NCBI RefSeq assembly: GCF_008124525.1
Contig: NZ_VNHJ01000001.1
Coordinates: forward strand, 62,001 to 126,000
Direction of reading: 5' to 3'
Origin: Oceanicella actignis
GTDB lineage: Bacteria > Pseudomonadota > Alphaproteobacteria > Rhodobacterales > Rhodobacteraceae
DNA length: 64,000 bases
The notes beneath the pieces were generated by a model, which saw only the letters and a list, made by a program, of their open reading frames with translations, did no database searches and was not told the origin of the DNA. The translations under genes and the position numbers were made by a program. Shown here piece after piece: positions 8,881-18,474 of the stretch; position 1 is the stretch's first letter, and each line of letters starts with the position of its first letter.

Positions 8881-8908
8881 GGGGAGGCCTTCTGCGGAGG
8901 CCTTCCCC
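8881..8908 (+). other. Hairpin in the gcrA leader
   Basis: ggggaggcct (8881-8890) can pair with aggccttcccc (8898-8908) with one bulged base, close to the predicted RNA 5' end. It contains a direct repeat of ggaggcctt. It could stabilise the transcript or affect translation; no known RNA family is recognised. Confidence 0.35.
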
Positions 8909-8965
8909 AGCCGCGCGCCCGGCCGGTGCGCGGCGCTTGCATTCGTCAATCAGGAGACTCAGCGC

Positions 8966-9631
8966 ATGTCGTGGACCGACGAGAGGGTCGAGGCGCTCAA
9001 GACCATGTGGGCCGAGGGCAAGAGCGCCAGCCAGATCGCCAAGGCGTTGGGCGGCGTCACCCGCAACGCGGTGATCGGCAAGGTGCATCGCCTGGGTCTG
9101 TCGAACCGCGCGGCCGCCAAGCCGGCCGCCGAGCCCGCGCGCGAGCGCCCCGAGCCCAAGGCCGAGCGCGCGCCCAAGGCCGCGCCCAAGGCCAAGCCGG
9201 CCGAGGCCGAGGCCCCGGCGGCCCAGCCCGCGCCGGCGCCCCAGCCCGCGCCCGAGCCGGCCGCCGCCCGCCCCGCCCCCCAGCCCGAGCCCGAGCCCGA
9301 GCCGCGCCCGGCTTCCGCCCCGGCCGCGCAGCCCGAGGCGCCGGTCGTCGCGCGCCGCGGCGGGCCGGGGGCCGGACCGCAGCCGCCCGCGCCCTCGGAG
9401 GTGTCCGAAGAGGCCCGCCGCCGCCTTGAAGAGGTCGAGAAGAAGGCCCGCCGCCTTTCGCTGCTCGAGCTGACCGAGCGCACCTGCAAATGGCCCATCG
9501 GCGACCCGGCCACGGACGACTTCTATTTCTGCGGCCTGCCCGCCCATGGCGGCAAGCCGTATTGCGAGGATCACGTCGTCATCGCCTATCAGCCCATGAG
9601 CCCGCGCCGCGACCGTTCGCGCTCGCGCTGA
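8966..9631 (+). CDS. gcrA: GcrA cell cycle regulator
   Basis: A 221-residue GcrA, the sigma-70 cofactor that in alphaproteobacteria activates promoters carrying methylated GANTC sites. The N-terminal DNA-binding part begins MSWTDERVEALKTMWAEGKS with the helix-turn-helix ASQIAKALGGVTRNAVIGKVHRLGL. The C-terminal sigma-binding part (about 165-215) contains ERTCKWPIGDP, FYFCGLP and YCEDHVVIAYQP. It is longer than the ~173-residue Caulobacter protein because of a Pro/Ala/Glu-rich linker at about 50-150. A GACTC (GANTC) site lies at 8956-8960, right at the ribosome-binding region (caggagactc), leaving autoregulation possible. It converges with phoR with only eight bases between stop codons. Confidence 0.96.
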   Translation: MSWTDERVEALKTMWAEGKSASQIAKALGGVTRNAVIGKVHRLGLSNRAAAKPAAEPARERPEPKAERAPKAAPKAKPAEAEAPAAQPAPAPQPAPEPAAARPAPQPEPEPEPRPASAPAAQPEAPVVARRGGPGAGPQPPAPSEVSEEARRRLEEVEKKARRLSLLELTERTCKWPIGDPATDDFYFCGLPAHGGKPYCEDHVVIAYQPMSPRRDRSRSR

Positions 9632-9639
9632 GGCGCGGC

Positions 9640-10878
9640 TCAATCGGCCAGCGGCAGCCACAGCGTGAAGCGGCTGCCGCGGCCCGGCGCGCTTTCGATC
9701 TGCAGCTCGCCGCGATGGCGCGTCATGATGTGCTTGACGATCGCCAGCCCCAGACCCGTGCCGCCCTGGTCGCGGCTGCGCTTGACCGAGACGCGGTAGA
9801 ATCGCTCGGTCAGGCGGGGGATGTGCTCGCGCGCCACGCCCTCGCCCTGATCCTCGACGCAGATGCCCGCCATGCGCGGGCGCAGCGGGTCGGCGGGGGC
9901 GGGGCGGACGCGCACGGGCTTGCCGCCGCCGTATTTGAGCGCGTTCTCGATCAGATTGCCCAGCGCCTGCGCCAGCTGGTCGCGGTCGGCGCGCACGACG
10001 GGGCCGGGCTCGGGGGCGGCGAGCTCGATCGTCACGCCGCGCGCGCGGGCCATGGGCTCGAAGGCGGCGGCCGCCTCGCGGGCGGCGGCGTGCAGGTCGA
10101 GGCGCCCGGACGGGGGCACATGCTCGTCCAGCTCGATGCGGCTGAGCGACAACAGGTCGTCCACCAGCCGCGACATGCGCTCGGCCTGCGCGCGCATGAT
10201 GGCCAGAAAGCGCGCCTGCGCCTCGGGGTCGTCGCGCGCCGGGCCCGACAGCGTGTCGATGAAGCCCATGATCGAGGCCAGCGGCGTGCGCAGCTCGTGC
10301 GAGGCGTTGGCCACGAAATCGGTGCGCATCTGCTGGGCGCGCACGTCGCGCGTGCGGTCCTCGAGCGCGCAAAGCGCGCCGCCCTCGTCCTTGCTCAGAT
10401 GCGCGCGCAGCCAGCGGCCGGGTCCCGAATGCATTGCGAACTCGACCGCGCGCGGGGCGCCGTCGCGCAGCGTGTCCTTGAGCGCCGCCACGAATTCGGG
10501 ATGGCGAAAGCAGGCCGCGTGATGCACGCCCGGCGCGGCGCGCGGCACAAGCGCGCGCGCGGCCGCGTTGGCGAAGGCGATGCGCCCCGCGCGGTCGATG
10601 GCCAAAAGCGCGACGGGCACGGCTTCGAGCGCGTCGCGGCCCTCGGGCGGCGCGGGGGGCGGCCCTGCACGCGGGGGGGACGGCGCGGTGTCGGAGTCGG
10701 GGGCGGGGTCTGAGGCGCGCGCCTGCGCGGCGATCCACAGGCCCAGCGCCGCCGCGCCCGCCGCGGCCAGCCCCGCCGGCCCGGCGCCGGCCGCCGCCGC
10801 CAGCGTCGCCGCGGCAAGCGACGCCGCGCCCGCGCCCAGCGCCGCCCGGCGCTCCTTCGCATCGCGCCCCGAAGCCAT
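9640..10878 (-). CDS. phoR: PhoR-type sensor histidine kinase
   Basis: A 412-residue histidine kinase of the PhoR class (phosphate sensing). Two short N-terminal hydrophobic segments (about 10-55) and a Pro-rich linker precede a PAS domain (about 85-175). The HisKA box FVANASHELRTPLASIMG has His194. The ATP-binding domain shows the N box GNLIENALKYGG, ERFYRV and GGTGLGLAIVKHI. ATG 10878 starts MASGRDAKERR just before the first membrane segment. The usual Rhodobacterales neighbours pst, phoU and phoB are absent here, so the response regulator must be elsewhere and the kinase could in principle serve another regulator. Confidence 0.85.
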   Translation of the reverse strand: MASGRDAKERRAALGAGAASLAAATLAAAAGAGPAGLAAAGAAALGLWIAAQARASDPAPDSDTAPSPPRAGPPPAPPEGRDALEAVPVALLAIDRAGRIAFANAAARALVPRAAPGVHHAACFRHPEFVAALKDTLRDGAPRAVEFAMHSGPGRWLRAHLSKDEGGALCALEDRTRDVRAQQMRTDFVANASHELRTPLASIMGFIDTLSGPARDDPEAQARFLAIMRAQAERMSRLVDDLLSLSRIELDEHVPPSGRLDLHAAAREAAAAFEPMARARGVTIELAAPEPGPVVRADRDQLAQALGNLIENALKYGGGKPVRVRPAPADPLRPRMAGICVEDQGEGVAREHIPRLTERFYRVSVKRSRDQGGTGLGLAIVKHIMTRHRGELQIESAPGRGSRFTLWLPLAD

Positions 10879-10981
10879 CGAGCCTCCCCTTCCGCGTCCC
10901 GGCCTAGCGCGTCCGCGCCGCATCTTCGGCGACGCCGGCGCTCATAGCACGAACGCGCCTTTCGGCGAAGCGCGGTTGCAT

Positions 10982-11007
10982 TGACGAAATCGTCATATAT
11001 CTGTTTG
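10982..11007. promoter_or_regulatory. Dyad and Pho-box-like motif between phoR and the DUF1178 gene
   Basis: TGACGA-AA-TCGTCA (10982-10995) is a perfect inverted repeat in an AT-rich island. Overlapping it, TCGTCATATATCTGTTTG (10990-11007) matches 12 of 18 positions of the Pho box layout CTGTCAT-N4-CTGTCAT. No clean -35/-10 pair with normal spacing is visible, which fits an activator-dependent promoter. Confidence 0.35.
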
Positions 11008-11053
11008 ACCATGCCGATGCGGCGAACCTGTCGGCGGCCGGGAAACTGGTGCG

Positions 11054-11473
11054 ATGATCCGATACGCGTTGAAATGCAAGGCGGGGCACGCCTTCGAAAG
11101 CTGGTTCCAGTCGAGCGAGGCGTTCGACCGTCTGCAGGCGGCCGGCCGGCTGAGCTGCGCGGTGTGCGGCGGCGCCGAGGTGGAGAAGGCGCTGATGGCG
11201 CCGAACGTGGCGGCCTCGGCCGAGGGGCCGGCGCGCCCCTTGTCCGAGCCCGCCAGCCCGGCCGAGGCGCTCTTGCGCGCGCTGCGCGAGCGGCTTGAGC
11301 GCCATGGCGAATATGTCGGCCGCGACTTCGCGCGCGAGGCCCGCGCCATTCACGCCGGAGAGGCCGATGCGCGCCTGATCTACGGCGAGGCCAGCGTGGA
11401 GGAGGCCCGGGCCCTGCTGGAAGAGGGCGCGCCCGTCGCGCCCTTGCCGTTTCCAGTCCGGCGTGACGGTTGA
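11054..11473 (+). CDS. DUF1178 family protein
   Basis: A 139-residue protein of the DUF1178 family, which is conserved in alphaproteobacteria. The N-terminus MIRYALKCKAGHAFESWFQSS and a CAVCGG pair form a small zinc-ribbon-like region with cysteines at Cys8, Cys35 and Cys38. A stretch typical of the family, EYVGRDFAREARAIHAGEA, lies near the C-terminus. No function is established. The start is the first ATG before the conserved zinc-like motif, preceded by gaaactggtgcg, a weak ribosome-binding site. Confidence 0.86.
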   Translation: MIRYALKCKAGHAFESWFQSSEAFDRLQAAGRLSCAVCGGAEVEKALMAPNVAASAEGPARPLSEPASPAEALLRALRERLERHGEYVGRDFAREARAIHAGEADARLIYGEASVEEARALLEEGAPVAPLPFPVRRDG

Positions 11474-11491
11474 GATCGCGCATGACGGGCG

Positions 11492-11520
11492 TTGACCCTT
11501 GCCGTGCGGGCCTCTATGCG
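11492..11520 (+). promoter_or_regulatory. Candidate sigma-70 promoter of the ybeZ operon
   Basis: TTGACC (11492-11497), a 17-base spacer and TATGCG (11515-11520). It is placed just after the DUF1178 stop and before ybeZ; transcription would start near 11527. Confidence 0.5.
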
Positions 11521-11546
11521 CCACCTTTTGATGTGACGCGGCGCAG

Positions 11547-12637
<1,091 letters not shown>

Positions 12638-12641
<4 letters not shown>

Positions 12642-13189
12642 CCGGCCCCGCGCTGAGCGTCGAGCTGATCGCCGAGGCCCCCGGCTGGGCGGCGCTCGAC
12701 TTCGATCCGGCCGAGGCGGTCGAGCAGGGCGCGCGCATGGCGCTGAAGGCGGCCGGGGTCGCGCGCGGCGCCTATGTCGTCGGCGCGCTGGCGGCGGATG
12801 ACGCGCGCATGGCGCAGCTGAACGAGGCGCATCGCGGCAAGCCCGCGCCGACCAACGTGCTGTCCTGGCCCGCCTTCGCGCTTTCGGCCGCCGAGCGCGG
12901 CCTTGCGCCCGGCGCGCGCCCCGCGCCGCCGCCCGAGGCCGACCCGTTCGGCGAGCCCGTCGAGCTGGGCGATCTGGCCTTCGCGCTCGAGACCGTCGCG
13001 CGCGAGGCCGAGGCGCGCGGCCTGAGCCTGCGCGCGCATCTGGTGCATCTGGCGCTGCACGGGACGCTGCATCTGCTGGGCTATGATCACGAGACCGAGC
13101 CCGATGCGGCGCTGATGGAGGGCCTCGAAAGCGCGGCCATGCGCAAGGCGGGCTTCGACGATCCCTATGCGCAGGAGGCCGCATCATGA
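12638..13189 (+). CDS. ybeY: Endoribonuclease YbeY (rRNA maturation factor)
   Basis: A 183-residue YbeY, the zinc-dependent RNase for 16S rRNA 3' end maturation and ribosome quality control. The metal-binding motif HLALHGTLHLLGYDHE carries the three conserved histidines, and NEAHRGKPAPTNVLSWP is the usual substrate-region sequence. An insert of about 25 residues (ERGLAPGARPAPPPEADPFG) sits between the two. The start is GTG 12638, which overlaps the ybeZ stop as GTGA and is preceded by gggagcgg; no ATG fits. It ends in an ATGA overlap with the next gene, so ybeZ-ybeY-corC-lnt read as one operon. Confidence 0.96.
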
Positions 13190-14238
13190 GCGCGCAGGCT
13201 TCGTCCGACGAGCCGTCATCCGCCCGCGCGCCCCGCAACTCCGGCGGGGCCGGCGCGGGGCGCGCGCCCGCCTCGGTCCCCGCCTCGGCCCCCACCCCGG
13301 CCGCCGTCCCCGCACCCGCCGGCACGGCCGCGCCGGCGCCCGCCGCCGCTCCGGCTTCGGGCGCGCGCGCGCCCGCGGCGCCCGCTCCCGCCGCGCCCGA
13401 GCCGCCGCGCCGCGGGTTCTGGGGGCGGCTCGCCGACCTTCTGCGCGGCCGCAAGCCTGCGCCGCCGCCCGTTCCCTCCGGCGCGGACGAAGCCGGCCCG
13501 GGCGAGCGCGCCATGCTGGTCAACGTCCGCCGTCTGCGCACCTTGCGCGTGCGCGACGTGATGGTGCCGCGCGGCGACATCGTGTGCGTGCCCGTGACGG
13601 CGGCGCTGCCGGATCTGGTCGACGTGTTCCGCCAAAGCGGCCACACGCGCCTGCCCGTGCATGGCGAGACGCTGGACGATCCGCTGGGCTTCGTGCATCT
13701 CAAGGACATCGCGCTGACCTACGGCTTCGGGGCCGAGGCCGAGACCTTCGACCTTGGCCGCCATGTGCGCCCGGCGCTTTACGCGCCGCCCTCCATGCCC
13801 ATCGGCGCGCTGCTGCAGAAGATGCAGAGCGCGCGCGTGCACATGGCGCTGGTCATCGACGAATATGGCGGCGTGGACGGGCTGGTCACGATCGAGGACC
13901 TGCTCGAGCAGATCGTGGGCGAGATCGAGGACGAACACGACGTGGACGAGGATGACGAGCTGCGCGAGGAGGCGCGCGGCGTCTTCGTCGCCTCGGCCCG
14001 CGTCGAGGTGCCCGAGTTCGAGTCCGCCGCGGGCATCGACCTGTTGCCCGACGACCTGGACGAAGAGGTCGACACGCTGGGCGGGCTGGTCTTCAAGCTG
14101 GCCGGGCGCGTGCCCGCCCGCGGCGAGGTGATCCGGCACCCGCAGGGGCATGAGTTCGAGGTGCTGGACGCCGACGCGCGCCGCATCAAGCGCCTGCGCG
14201 TGCGGCTGGCCGAGGCGGTGGCGCGGGCCGCGGAATGA
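13186..14238 (+). CDS. CorC/HlyC-type CBS-pair protein
   Basis: A 350-residue hemolysin/CorC-family protein without the membrane DUF21 domain. An Ala/Pro-rich stretch covers about 1-75. The linker LRVRDVMVPRGDIV leads into two CBS domains (about 120-245, including MALVIDEYGGVDGLVTIEDLLEQIVGEI split across the second). The CorC_HlyC transporter-associated domain follows at about 255-345. In E. coli the equivalent ybeX lies between ybeY and lnt and affects ribosome and magnesium homeostasis. Here the order and 4-base overlaps at both ends are the same. Magnesium or cobalt efflux is inferred from the name-giving member only. Confidence 0.9.
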   Translation: MSAQASSDEPSSARAPRNSGGAGAGRAPASVPASAPTPAAVPAPAGTAAPAPAAAPASGARAPAAPAPAAPEPPRRGFWGRLADLLRGRKPAPPPVPSGADEAGPGERAMLVNVRRLRTLRVRDVMVPRGDIVCVPVTAALPDLVDVFRQSGHTRLPVHGETLDDPLGFVHLKDIALTYGFGAEAETFDLGRHVRPALYAPPSMPIGALLQKMQSARVHMALVIDEYGGVDGLVTIEDLLEQIVGEIEDEHDVDEDDELREEARGVFVASARVEVPEFESAAGIDLLPDDLDEEVDTLGGLVFKLAGRVPARGEVIRHPQGHEFEVLDADARRIKRLRVRLAEAVARAAE

Positions 14239-15749
14239 GCGGGGCGAAGGTCGGGCCGGCCGCGCGCGCGGCCTTGATGCGCGCGCGCGCCGCGCCTTTC
14301 GCGGCCGCCGCGGCGGCGGGCGCGGCCCTGGCCCTGGCCCAGCCGCCCTGGGGCGCATGGTGGCTGGCGCCGCTGGGCTGGGCGGGGCTTGCGGCGCTGA
14401 CGGCGGAGGCCGGGCCGCGGCGGGCCTTCGCGCTGGGCTGGACGGCGGGCGCGGTCTTTTTCGCCATTGCGATCAGCTGGATCGCCGAGGCCTTCATGGT
14501 CGACGCCGCCCGCCATGCATGGATGGCGCCCTTCGCGTTGGCCGGGCTGTGCGGCGGGCTGGCGCTGTTCTGGGGGGCGGGGCTGGCGGGCTTTGCGGCG
14601 ATGCGGGCGGCGGGCGCATGGCGCGCCGTCGCCTTCGCGGGCGCGCTGACCCTGGCCGAGGCGGCGCGCGCGCGCGTGCTGACCGGCTTTCCCTGGGCGC
14701 TGCCGGCGCATGTCTGGGCCGATGCGCCCGTGATCCAGACGCTGGCGCTGTTCGGGCAGGAGGCGCTGGGCTTCGTCACGCTGCTTGGCGCGGCGCTGCC
14801 GGTCTTCGCGCGTGCGCGCCTGGCCTGGGCGGCGGGCGGCGCGGCGCTGCTGGCCGCCGCCTGGCTTTGGGGCGCGCATCGCCTGGCGGCGCCCGAGCCC
14901 TCGGCCCCCGGCCCGCGCCCAATGGTGCGCATCGTCCAGCCCAACGTCGCGCAGGCGCTCAAATGGGACCCGGCGCTGGCGCCGGTCCACTGGCGCGATC
15001 TTCTGGCGCTGACCGCCGCGCCGCGCGCCGACGGGCGCCGGCCGGACGTGGCGATCTGGCCCGAGACGGCCACCGCCTATCTGCCCGACCGCGACGCCGA
15101 GGCGCGCCGCCAGGCGGCGGCCGCCGCCCGCGCGCCGGTGCTTGCGGGCGCGCGCCGCTTCGATCCCGCCGCGGGCTGGTTCAACGCGCTGCTGGTCATC
15201 GGCGCGGACGGCGCGCTTGAGGCCGTCTACGACAAGGCGCATCTGGTGCCGTTCGGCGAGTATGTTCCCCTGCGCGGCGCGCTGGAGCGGCTGGGGCTGA
15301 CCGGCCTGGTCGGGCAGGGCTTCGCCGCCGGGCCGGGGCCGCGCACGATCCGCGCGGCGGGTCTGCCGCCCTTCGCGCCGCGCATCTGCTACGAGATCAT
15401 CTTTCCCGACGAACTGCCGGCCCGGCGTCCCGACTGGATCGTGCAGATCACCAACGACGCCTGGTTCGGCGACAGCGCCGGCCCGCGCCAGCACCTGGCG
15501 CAGGCGCGCTTCCGCGCCATCGAGCAGGGATTGCCGGTGGCGCGGGCGGCCAATACCGGCATCTCGGCCATGATCGACGCGCGCGGGCGCATCCTTGCCC
15601 GGCTCGAATTGGGAGCGCGCGGAACGTTGGACGCGCCGCTGCCGCCCGCGCTGGCGCCCACGCCCTTCGCGCGCACCGGCGGCTGGCCGTGGCTGGCGCT
15701 GATCGGCGCGCTCACGGCGCTGGCGGCGACGCGGCGCCGCGCCGCCTGA
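14235..15749 (+). CDS. lnt: Apolipoprotein N-acyltransferase
   Basis: A 504-residue Lnt, which adds the third acyl chain to lipoproteins at the periplasmic face of the inner membrane. About six to seven hydrophobic segments fill residues 20-215, with a last one at about 483-500. The nitrilase-like domain lies between and holds the catalytic triad Glu277 (DVAIWPETA), Lys334 (YDKAHLVPFGEYVP) and Cys385 (PRICYEIIFPDE). The length is usual. It is the last gene of the ybeZ-ybeY-corC-lnt run and starts in an ATGA overlap with corC. Confidence 0.96.
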   Translation: MSGAKVGPAARAALMRARAAPFAAAAAAGAALALAQPPWGAWWLAPLGWAGLAALTAEAGPRRAFALGWTAGAVFFAIAISWIAEAFMVDAARHAWMAPFALAGLCGGLALFWGAGLAGFAAMRAAGAWRAVAFAGALTLAEAARARVLTGFPWALPAHVWADAPVIQTLALFGQEALGFVTLLGAALPVFARARLAWAAGGAALLAAAWLWGAHRLAAPEPSAPGPRPMVRIVQPNVAQALKWDPALAPVHWRDLLALTAAPRADGRRPDVAIWPETATAYLPDRDAEARRQAAAAARAPVLAGARRFDPAAGWFNALLVIGADGALEAVYDKAHLVPFGEYVPLRGALERLGLTGLVGQGFAAGPGPRTIRAAGLPPFAPRICYEIIFPDELPARRPDWIVQITNDAWFGDSAGPRQHLAQARFRAIEQGLPVARAANTGISAMIDARGRILARLELGARGTLDAPLPPALAPTPFARTGGWPWLALIGALTALAATRRRAA

Positions 15750-16106
15750 CCCAGGGCGGCGGCTGACCGGGCCGCGCCCGGCGGCGACGCTCCGATCCAA
15801 CCCAGGACGCGCACGCCGGGGCGCGCAGCCGATGCGGGCGTCGCATCGACCCAGCCGGGCCCCGGCCGCCCGCGCCCGGGCGCGGGCGGCGCCGTCAAGT
15901 CCCGCCCATCGGCCGCGCGCCATCGGCCTCACCCCGCGCACACGGCCTCTCGGCCGCGCGCCGCCTGCGCCGGCGCCGGCGCGGGGGCGGCGCCAGGCTC
16001 GCGCCGGGGCGGCGCCGATCCGCAGCGCGATGCGGGGGCCGCCGCCCGCGCCCCGGACGAAGGCGCTCGCGCCGCCGTTCGCGCGGCGGTTTCGCGGCGC
16101 GCGCTC
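15750..16106. other. Gap between lnt and the metK promoter
   Basis: About 360 bases with no supportable gene. The sequence is GC-rich low complexity with small imperfect repeats, for example tcggccgcgcgcc near 15910 and again near 15950, and ggggcggcgcc near 15980-16012. The small HTH regulator often found between lnt and metK in Rhodobacterales is not visible. No terminator with a T-tract follows lnt. Confidence 0.5.
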
Positions 16107-16136
16107 TTGACCCGCGGCGGGCGTTGCGCGTATGTC
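16107..16136 (+). promoter_or_regulatory. Candidate sigma-70 promoter of metK
   Basis: TTGACC (16107-16112), an 18-base spacer and TATGTC (16131-16136). Transcription would start near 16143, giving an ~80-base leader to the GTG start at 16221. Confidence 0.5.
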
Positions 16137-16162
16137 AGCCGCGCCCGCCGCGCGACGCGCCG

Positions 16163-16196
16163 CGGGCCGCCCTTGTGCGCGCTGCCGCGCGGCCCG
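16163..16196 (+). other. Hairpin in the metK leader
   Basis: cgggccgc (16163-16170) pairs perfectly with gcggcccg (16189-16196) across an 18-base loop, 12 bases before the ribosome-binding site. No T-tract follows. The core of the SAM/SAH riboswitch that precedes metK in many Rhodobacterales is not recognisable here. Confidence 0.35.
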
Positions 16197-16220
16197 CCGC
16201 CTGACCCCGAGGAGACGCCC

Positions 16221-17408
16221 GTGTCCCGACTGAATTACCTGTTCACCTCCGAATCGGTTTCCGAAGGCCACCCCGACAAGGTGTGCGACCGCATCTCGGA
16301 CGCCGTTCTCGACGCCTATCTGTCGGTCTTCCCCTACACCCGCGTCGCCTGCGAGACCCTGGCCACCACGAACCGCATCATCATCGCGGGCGAGATCGGC
16401 CATCCCGAGGGCCGCGAGGACATCGTGCGCCGGGTCAACCCGACCATCGAGCGAATCGCGCGCGAGTGCATCCGCGACATCGGCTACGAGCAGCCCGGCT
16501 TCGACTGGGGCACGGTCGAGATCACCAACCTGCTCCACAGCCAGTCCAAGGACATCGCCATGGGCGTGGACGCCACCGACAGCAAGGACGAGGGCGCCGG
16601 CGACCAGGGCATCATGTTCGGCTACGCGGTGGACGAAACCCCCGAGCTGATGCCCGCGCCGATCCACTACGCGCACCGCATCCTGCGCCGCCTGTCCGAG
16701 GCGCGCAAATCGGGCGAGGCGCCGCAGCTGGGCCCCGACGCCAAGACGCAGCTGACCCTGCGCTACGAGGACGGCAAGCCGGTCGAGGTGACCTCGCTGG
16801 TGCTCTCGACCCAGCACCTGGACAAGCGCATGAGCTCGGAGCGCGTGCGCGAGGTGGTCGAGCCCTACATCCGCGAGGTGCTGCCCAAGGCGTGGCTCAC
16901 CTCGAACACCGAGTGGCACGTCAACCCCACCGGCGCATTCGTCATCGGCGGACCCGACGGCGACGCGGGCCTGACCGGGCGCAAGATCATCGTCGACACC
17001 TATGGCGGCGCCGCGCCGCACGGGGGCGGCGCCTTCTCGGGCAAGGATCCGACCAAGGTCGACCGCTCGGCCGCCTACGCCGCGCGCTACCTGGCCAAGA
17101 ACGTGGTCGCGGCCGGTCTGGCCAGCCGCTGCGTCATCCAGCTCAGCTACGCCATCGGCGTGTCCAAGCCGCTGTCGATCTACGCCAACACCTACGGCAC
17201 CGCCACGGTGGACGAGGCCGCCATCGAGCGCGCGCTCGGCGAGGTGATGGACCTGACCCCGCGCGGCATCCGCGAGCATCTGGGCCTGAACAAGCCGATC
17301 TACCAGCGCACGGCCGCCTACGGGCATTTCGGCCGCGACCCCGAGCCCGACGGCGGCTTCAGCTGGGAGCGCACCGACCTGGTCGACGCGCTCAAGGCGG
17401 CGGTCTGA
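16221..17408 (+). CDS. metK: S-adenosylmethionine synthetase
   Basis: A 395-residue MetK, which makes S-adenosylmethionine from methionine and ATP. Conserved motifs are [21 protein letters not shown] at the N-terminus, GEIGHP, the hexapeptide-type [12 protein letters not shown] and [16 protein letters not shown]. The start is GTG 16221, preceded by gaggag at good spacing; an in-frame ATG at 16107 would add an unconserved Arg-rich stretch and lies inside the promoter. Two residues of the family N-terminus vary, but the length is normal. The product feeds the methyltransferases of this window (trmB, rlmE) and links to the homocysteine methyltransferase at 58.8 kb. Confidence 0.98.
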   Translation: MSRLNYLFTSESVSEGHPDKVCDRISDAVLDAYLSVFPYTRVACETLATTNRIIIAGEIGHPEGREDIVRRVNPTIERIARECIRDIGYEQPGFDWGTVEITNLLHSQSKDIAMGVDATDSKDEGAGDQGIMFGYAVDETPELMPAPIHYAHRILRRLSEARKSGEAPQLGPDAKTQLTLRYEDGKPVEVTSLVLSTQHLDKRMSSERVREVVEPYIREVLPKAWLTSNTEWHVNPTGAFVIGGPDGDAGLTGRKIIVDTYGGAAPHGGGAFSGKDPTKVDRSAAYAARYLAKNVVAAGLASRCVIQLSYAIGVSKPLSIYANTYGTATVDEAAIERALGEVMDLTPRGIREHLGLNKPIYQRTAAYGHFGRDPEPDGGFSWERTDLVDALKAAV

Positions 17409-17463
17409 CCCGGCCCGGGGCGGCCGCGCGCCGCCCCGCGCCGACACCCGAAGGAAGGTTGCG

Positions 17464-18198
17464 ATGACAGCGAATGGCGAGGGCGCCCCGGGCCGCGCCG
17501 ACGGCGCGCCTTGGCGCAACTTCTACGGCCGCCGCCATGGCAAGCGGCTGCGCAAGGGGCAGGAAGAGCACCTGCGCACCACGCTTGCGCGCATCGCCCC
17601 GCGCGGCGTGACCTGGGAGGAGAACCCCGCGCGCACGCCCATCGACCTTGCCGAGCTGTTCGGCGGTCCGCGCCCGGTCTGGCTCGAGATCGGCTTCGGC
17701 GGCGGCGAGCACATGCTGGCCCAGGCCGCCGCCAACCGCGAGGTCGGGATCATCGGCTGCGAGCCCTTCGTCAACGGCGTGGCGATGTTCCTGTCGCACA
17801 TGGCCCGGCATGGCATCGACAATGTGCGCGTGCATGCGGGCGACGCGCGCGACCTGATGGATGTGCTGCCCGAGGGCGCCATCTCGCGCGTGTTCCTCAA
17901 CTATCCCGATCCGTGGCCGAAGGCGCGCCATCACAAGCGCCGTTTCGTCAACCCCGAGAACCTCGACGCGCTGGCGCGCGTGATGGCGCCGGGGGCCGAG
18001 CTGCGCCTGGCCACCGACATCGGCGACTATGCGCGCCACGCCCTCGCGCATGTCATGGACCACCCCGCCTTCGTCTGGACCGCCGAGCGGCCCGAGGACT
18101 GGCGCCGCCCCTGGCCCGATTGGCCGGGCACGCGCTACGAGGCCAAGGCCCTGCGCGAGGGCCGCACGCCCATCTATCTGACCTTCCGCAGGGTCTGA
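17464..18198 (+). CDS. trmB: tRNA (guanine-N7)-methyltransferase
   Basis: A 244-residue TrmB, which methylates G46 of tRNAs at N7 using S-adenosylmethionine. The SAM-binding site is seen in [19 protein letters not shown]. The family catalytic region [20 protein letters not shown] and the closing [19 protein letters not shown] match substrate-contact motifs. The ATG at 17464 is preceded by gaaggaaggttgcg, a good ribosome-binding site. It follows metK by 55 bases with no terminator between, a pairing common in Rhodobacterales. Confidence 0.96.
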   Translation: MTANGEGAPGRADGAPWRNFYGRRHGKRLRKGQEEHLRTTLARIAPRGVTWEENPARTPIDLAELFGGPRPVWLEIGFGGGEHMLAQAAANREVGIIGCEPFVNGVAMFLSHMARHGIDNVRVHAGDARDLMDVLPEGAISRVFLNYPDPWPKARHHKRRFVNPENLDALARVMAPGAELRLATDIGDYARHALAHVMDHPAFVWTAERPEDWRRPWPDWPGTRYEAKALREGRTPIYLTFRRV

Positions 18199-18253
18199 CC
18201 GGCCGCCGGCGCGCGCCGCGCCGGCGCGGCGGGGCGGGAGCAGGGCGCGCGGG
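18199..18253. other. GC-rich spacer before the 87-bp duplication
   Basis: Downstream of trmB the sequence gcgcgcgccgcgccggcgc can fold but lacks a T-tract. The whole gap from 18199 to 18538 holds no supportable gene, only this spacer, the duplication and the aroA promoter. Confidence 0.5.
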
Positions 18254-18427
18254 CGGCGAAAGCCGCGGCCCGATGCGCGGGGCGCCGGGCAAAAGCGTGG
18301 GCCGGCGGGCAAGCGCGCAGGGCGCCGGACAGGCGCGGGCCGGCGAAAGCCGCGGCCCGATGCGCGGGGCGCCGGGCAAAAGCGTGGGCCGGCGGGCAAG
18401 CGCGCAGGGCGCCGGACAGGCGCGGGC
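18254..18427. repeat. Exact 87-bp tandem duplication
   Basis: Bases 18254-18340 and 18341-18427 are identical over all 87 positions, followed by a decayed partial third unit (cggcggacaaccgcgcggggcgccggaca...). Within the unit, shorter related blocks (gcgcggggcgccgggc, gcgcagggcgccggac) recur, so it may be built from ~40-bp ancestors. It is intergenic between trmB and aroA. The perfect identity suggests a recent event or continuing homogenisation. Confidence 0.95.
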
Positions 18428-18474
18428 CGGCGGACAACCGCGCGGGGCGCCGGACACGCGCCGGCGAAGGGCGG

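Noticed and set aside
15832-16110. A regulator gene between lnt and metK
   Set aside because: The frame encodes an Ala/Arg/Pro-rich low-complexity peptide with no helix-turn-helix.
16107-16220. SAM/SAH or SAM-II riboswitch before metK
   Set aside because: The conserved core of the SAM/SAH class (gcuuccuggcg and a uggagca-like end) was not found by eye, and no SAM-II-like pseudoknot could be drawn. A covariance search would settle it.
13779-17519. A 1246-codon open frame on the minus strand opposite corC, lnt and metK
   Set aside because: In very GC-rich DNA the antisense of real genes stays open. The translation is Arg/Ala/Gly-rich, without conserved domains, and covers three well-supported genes.
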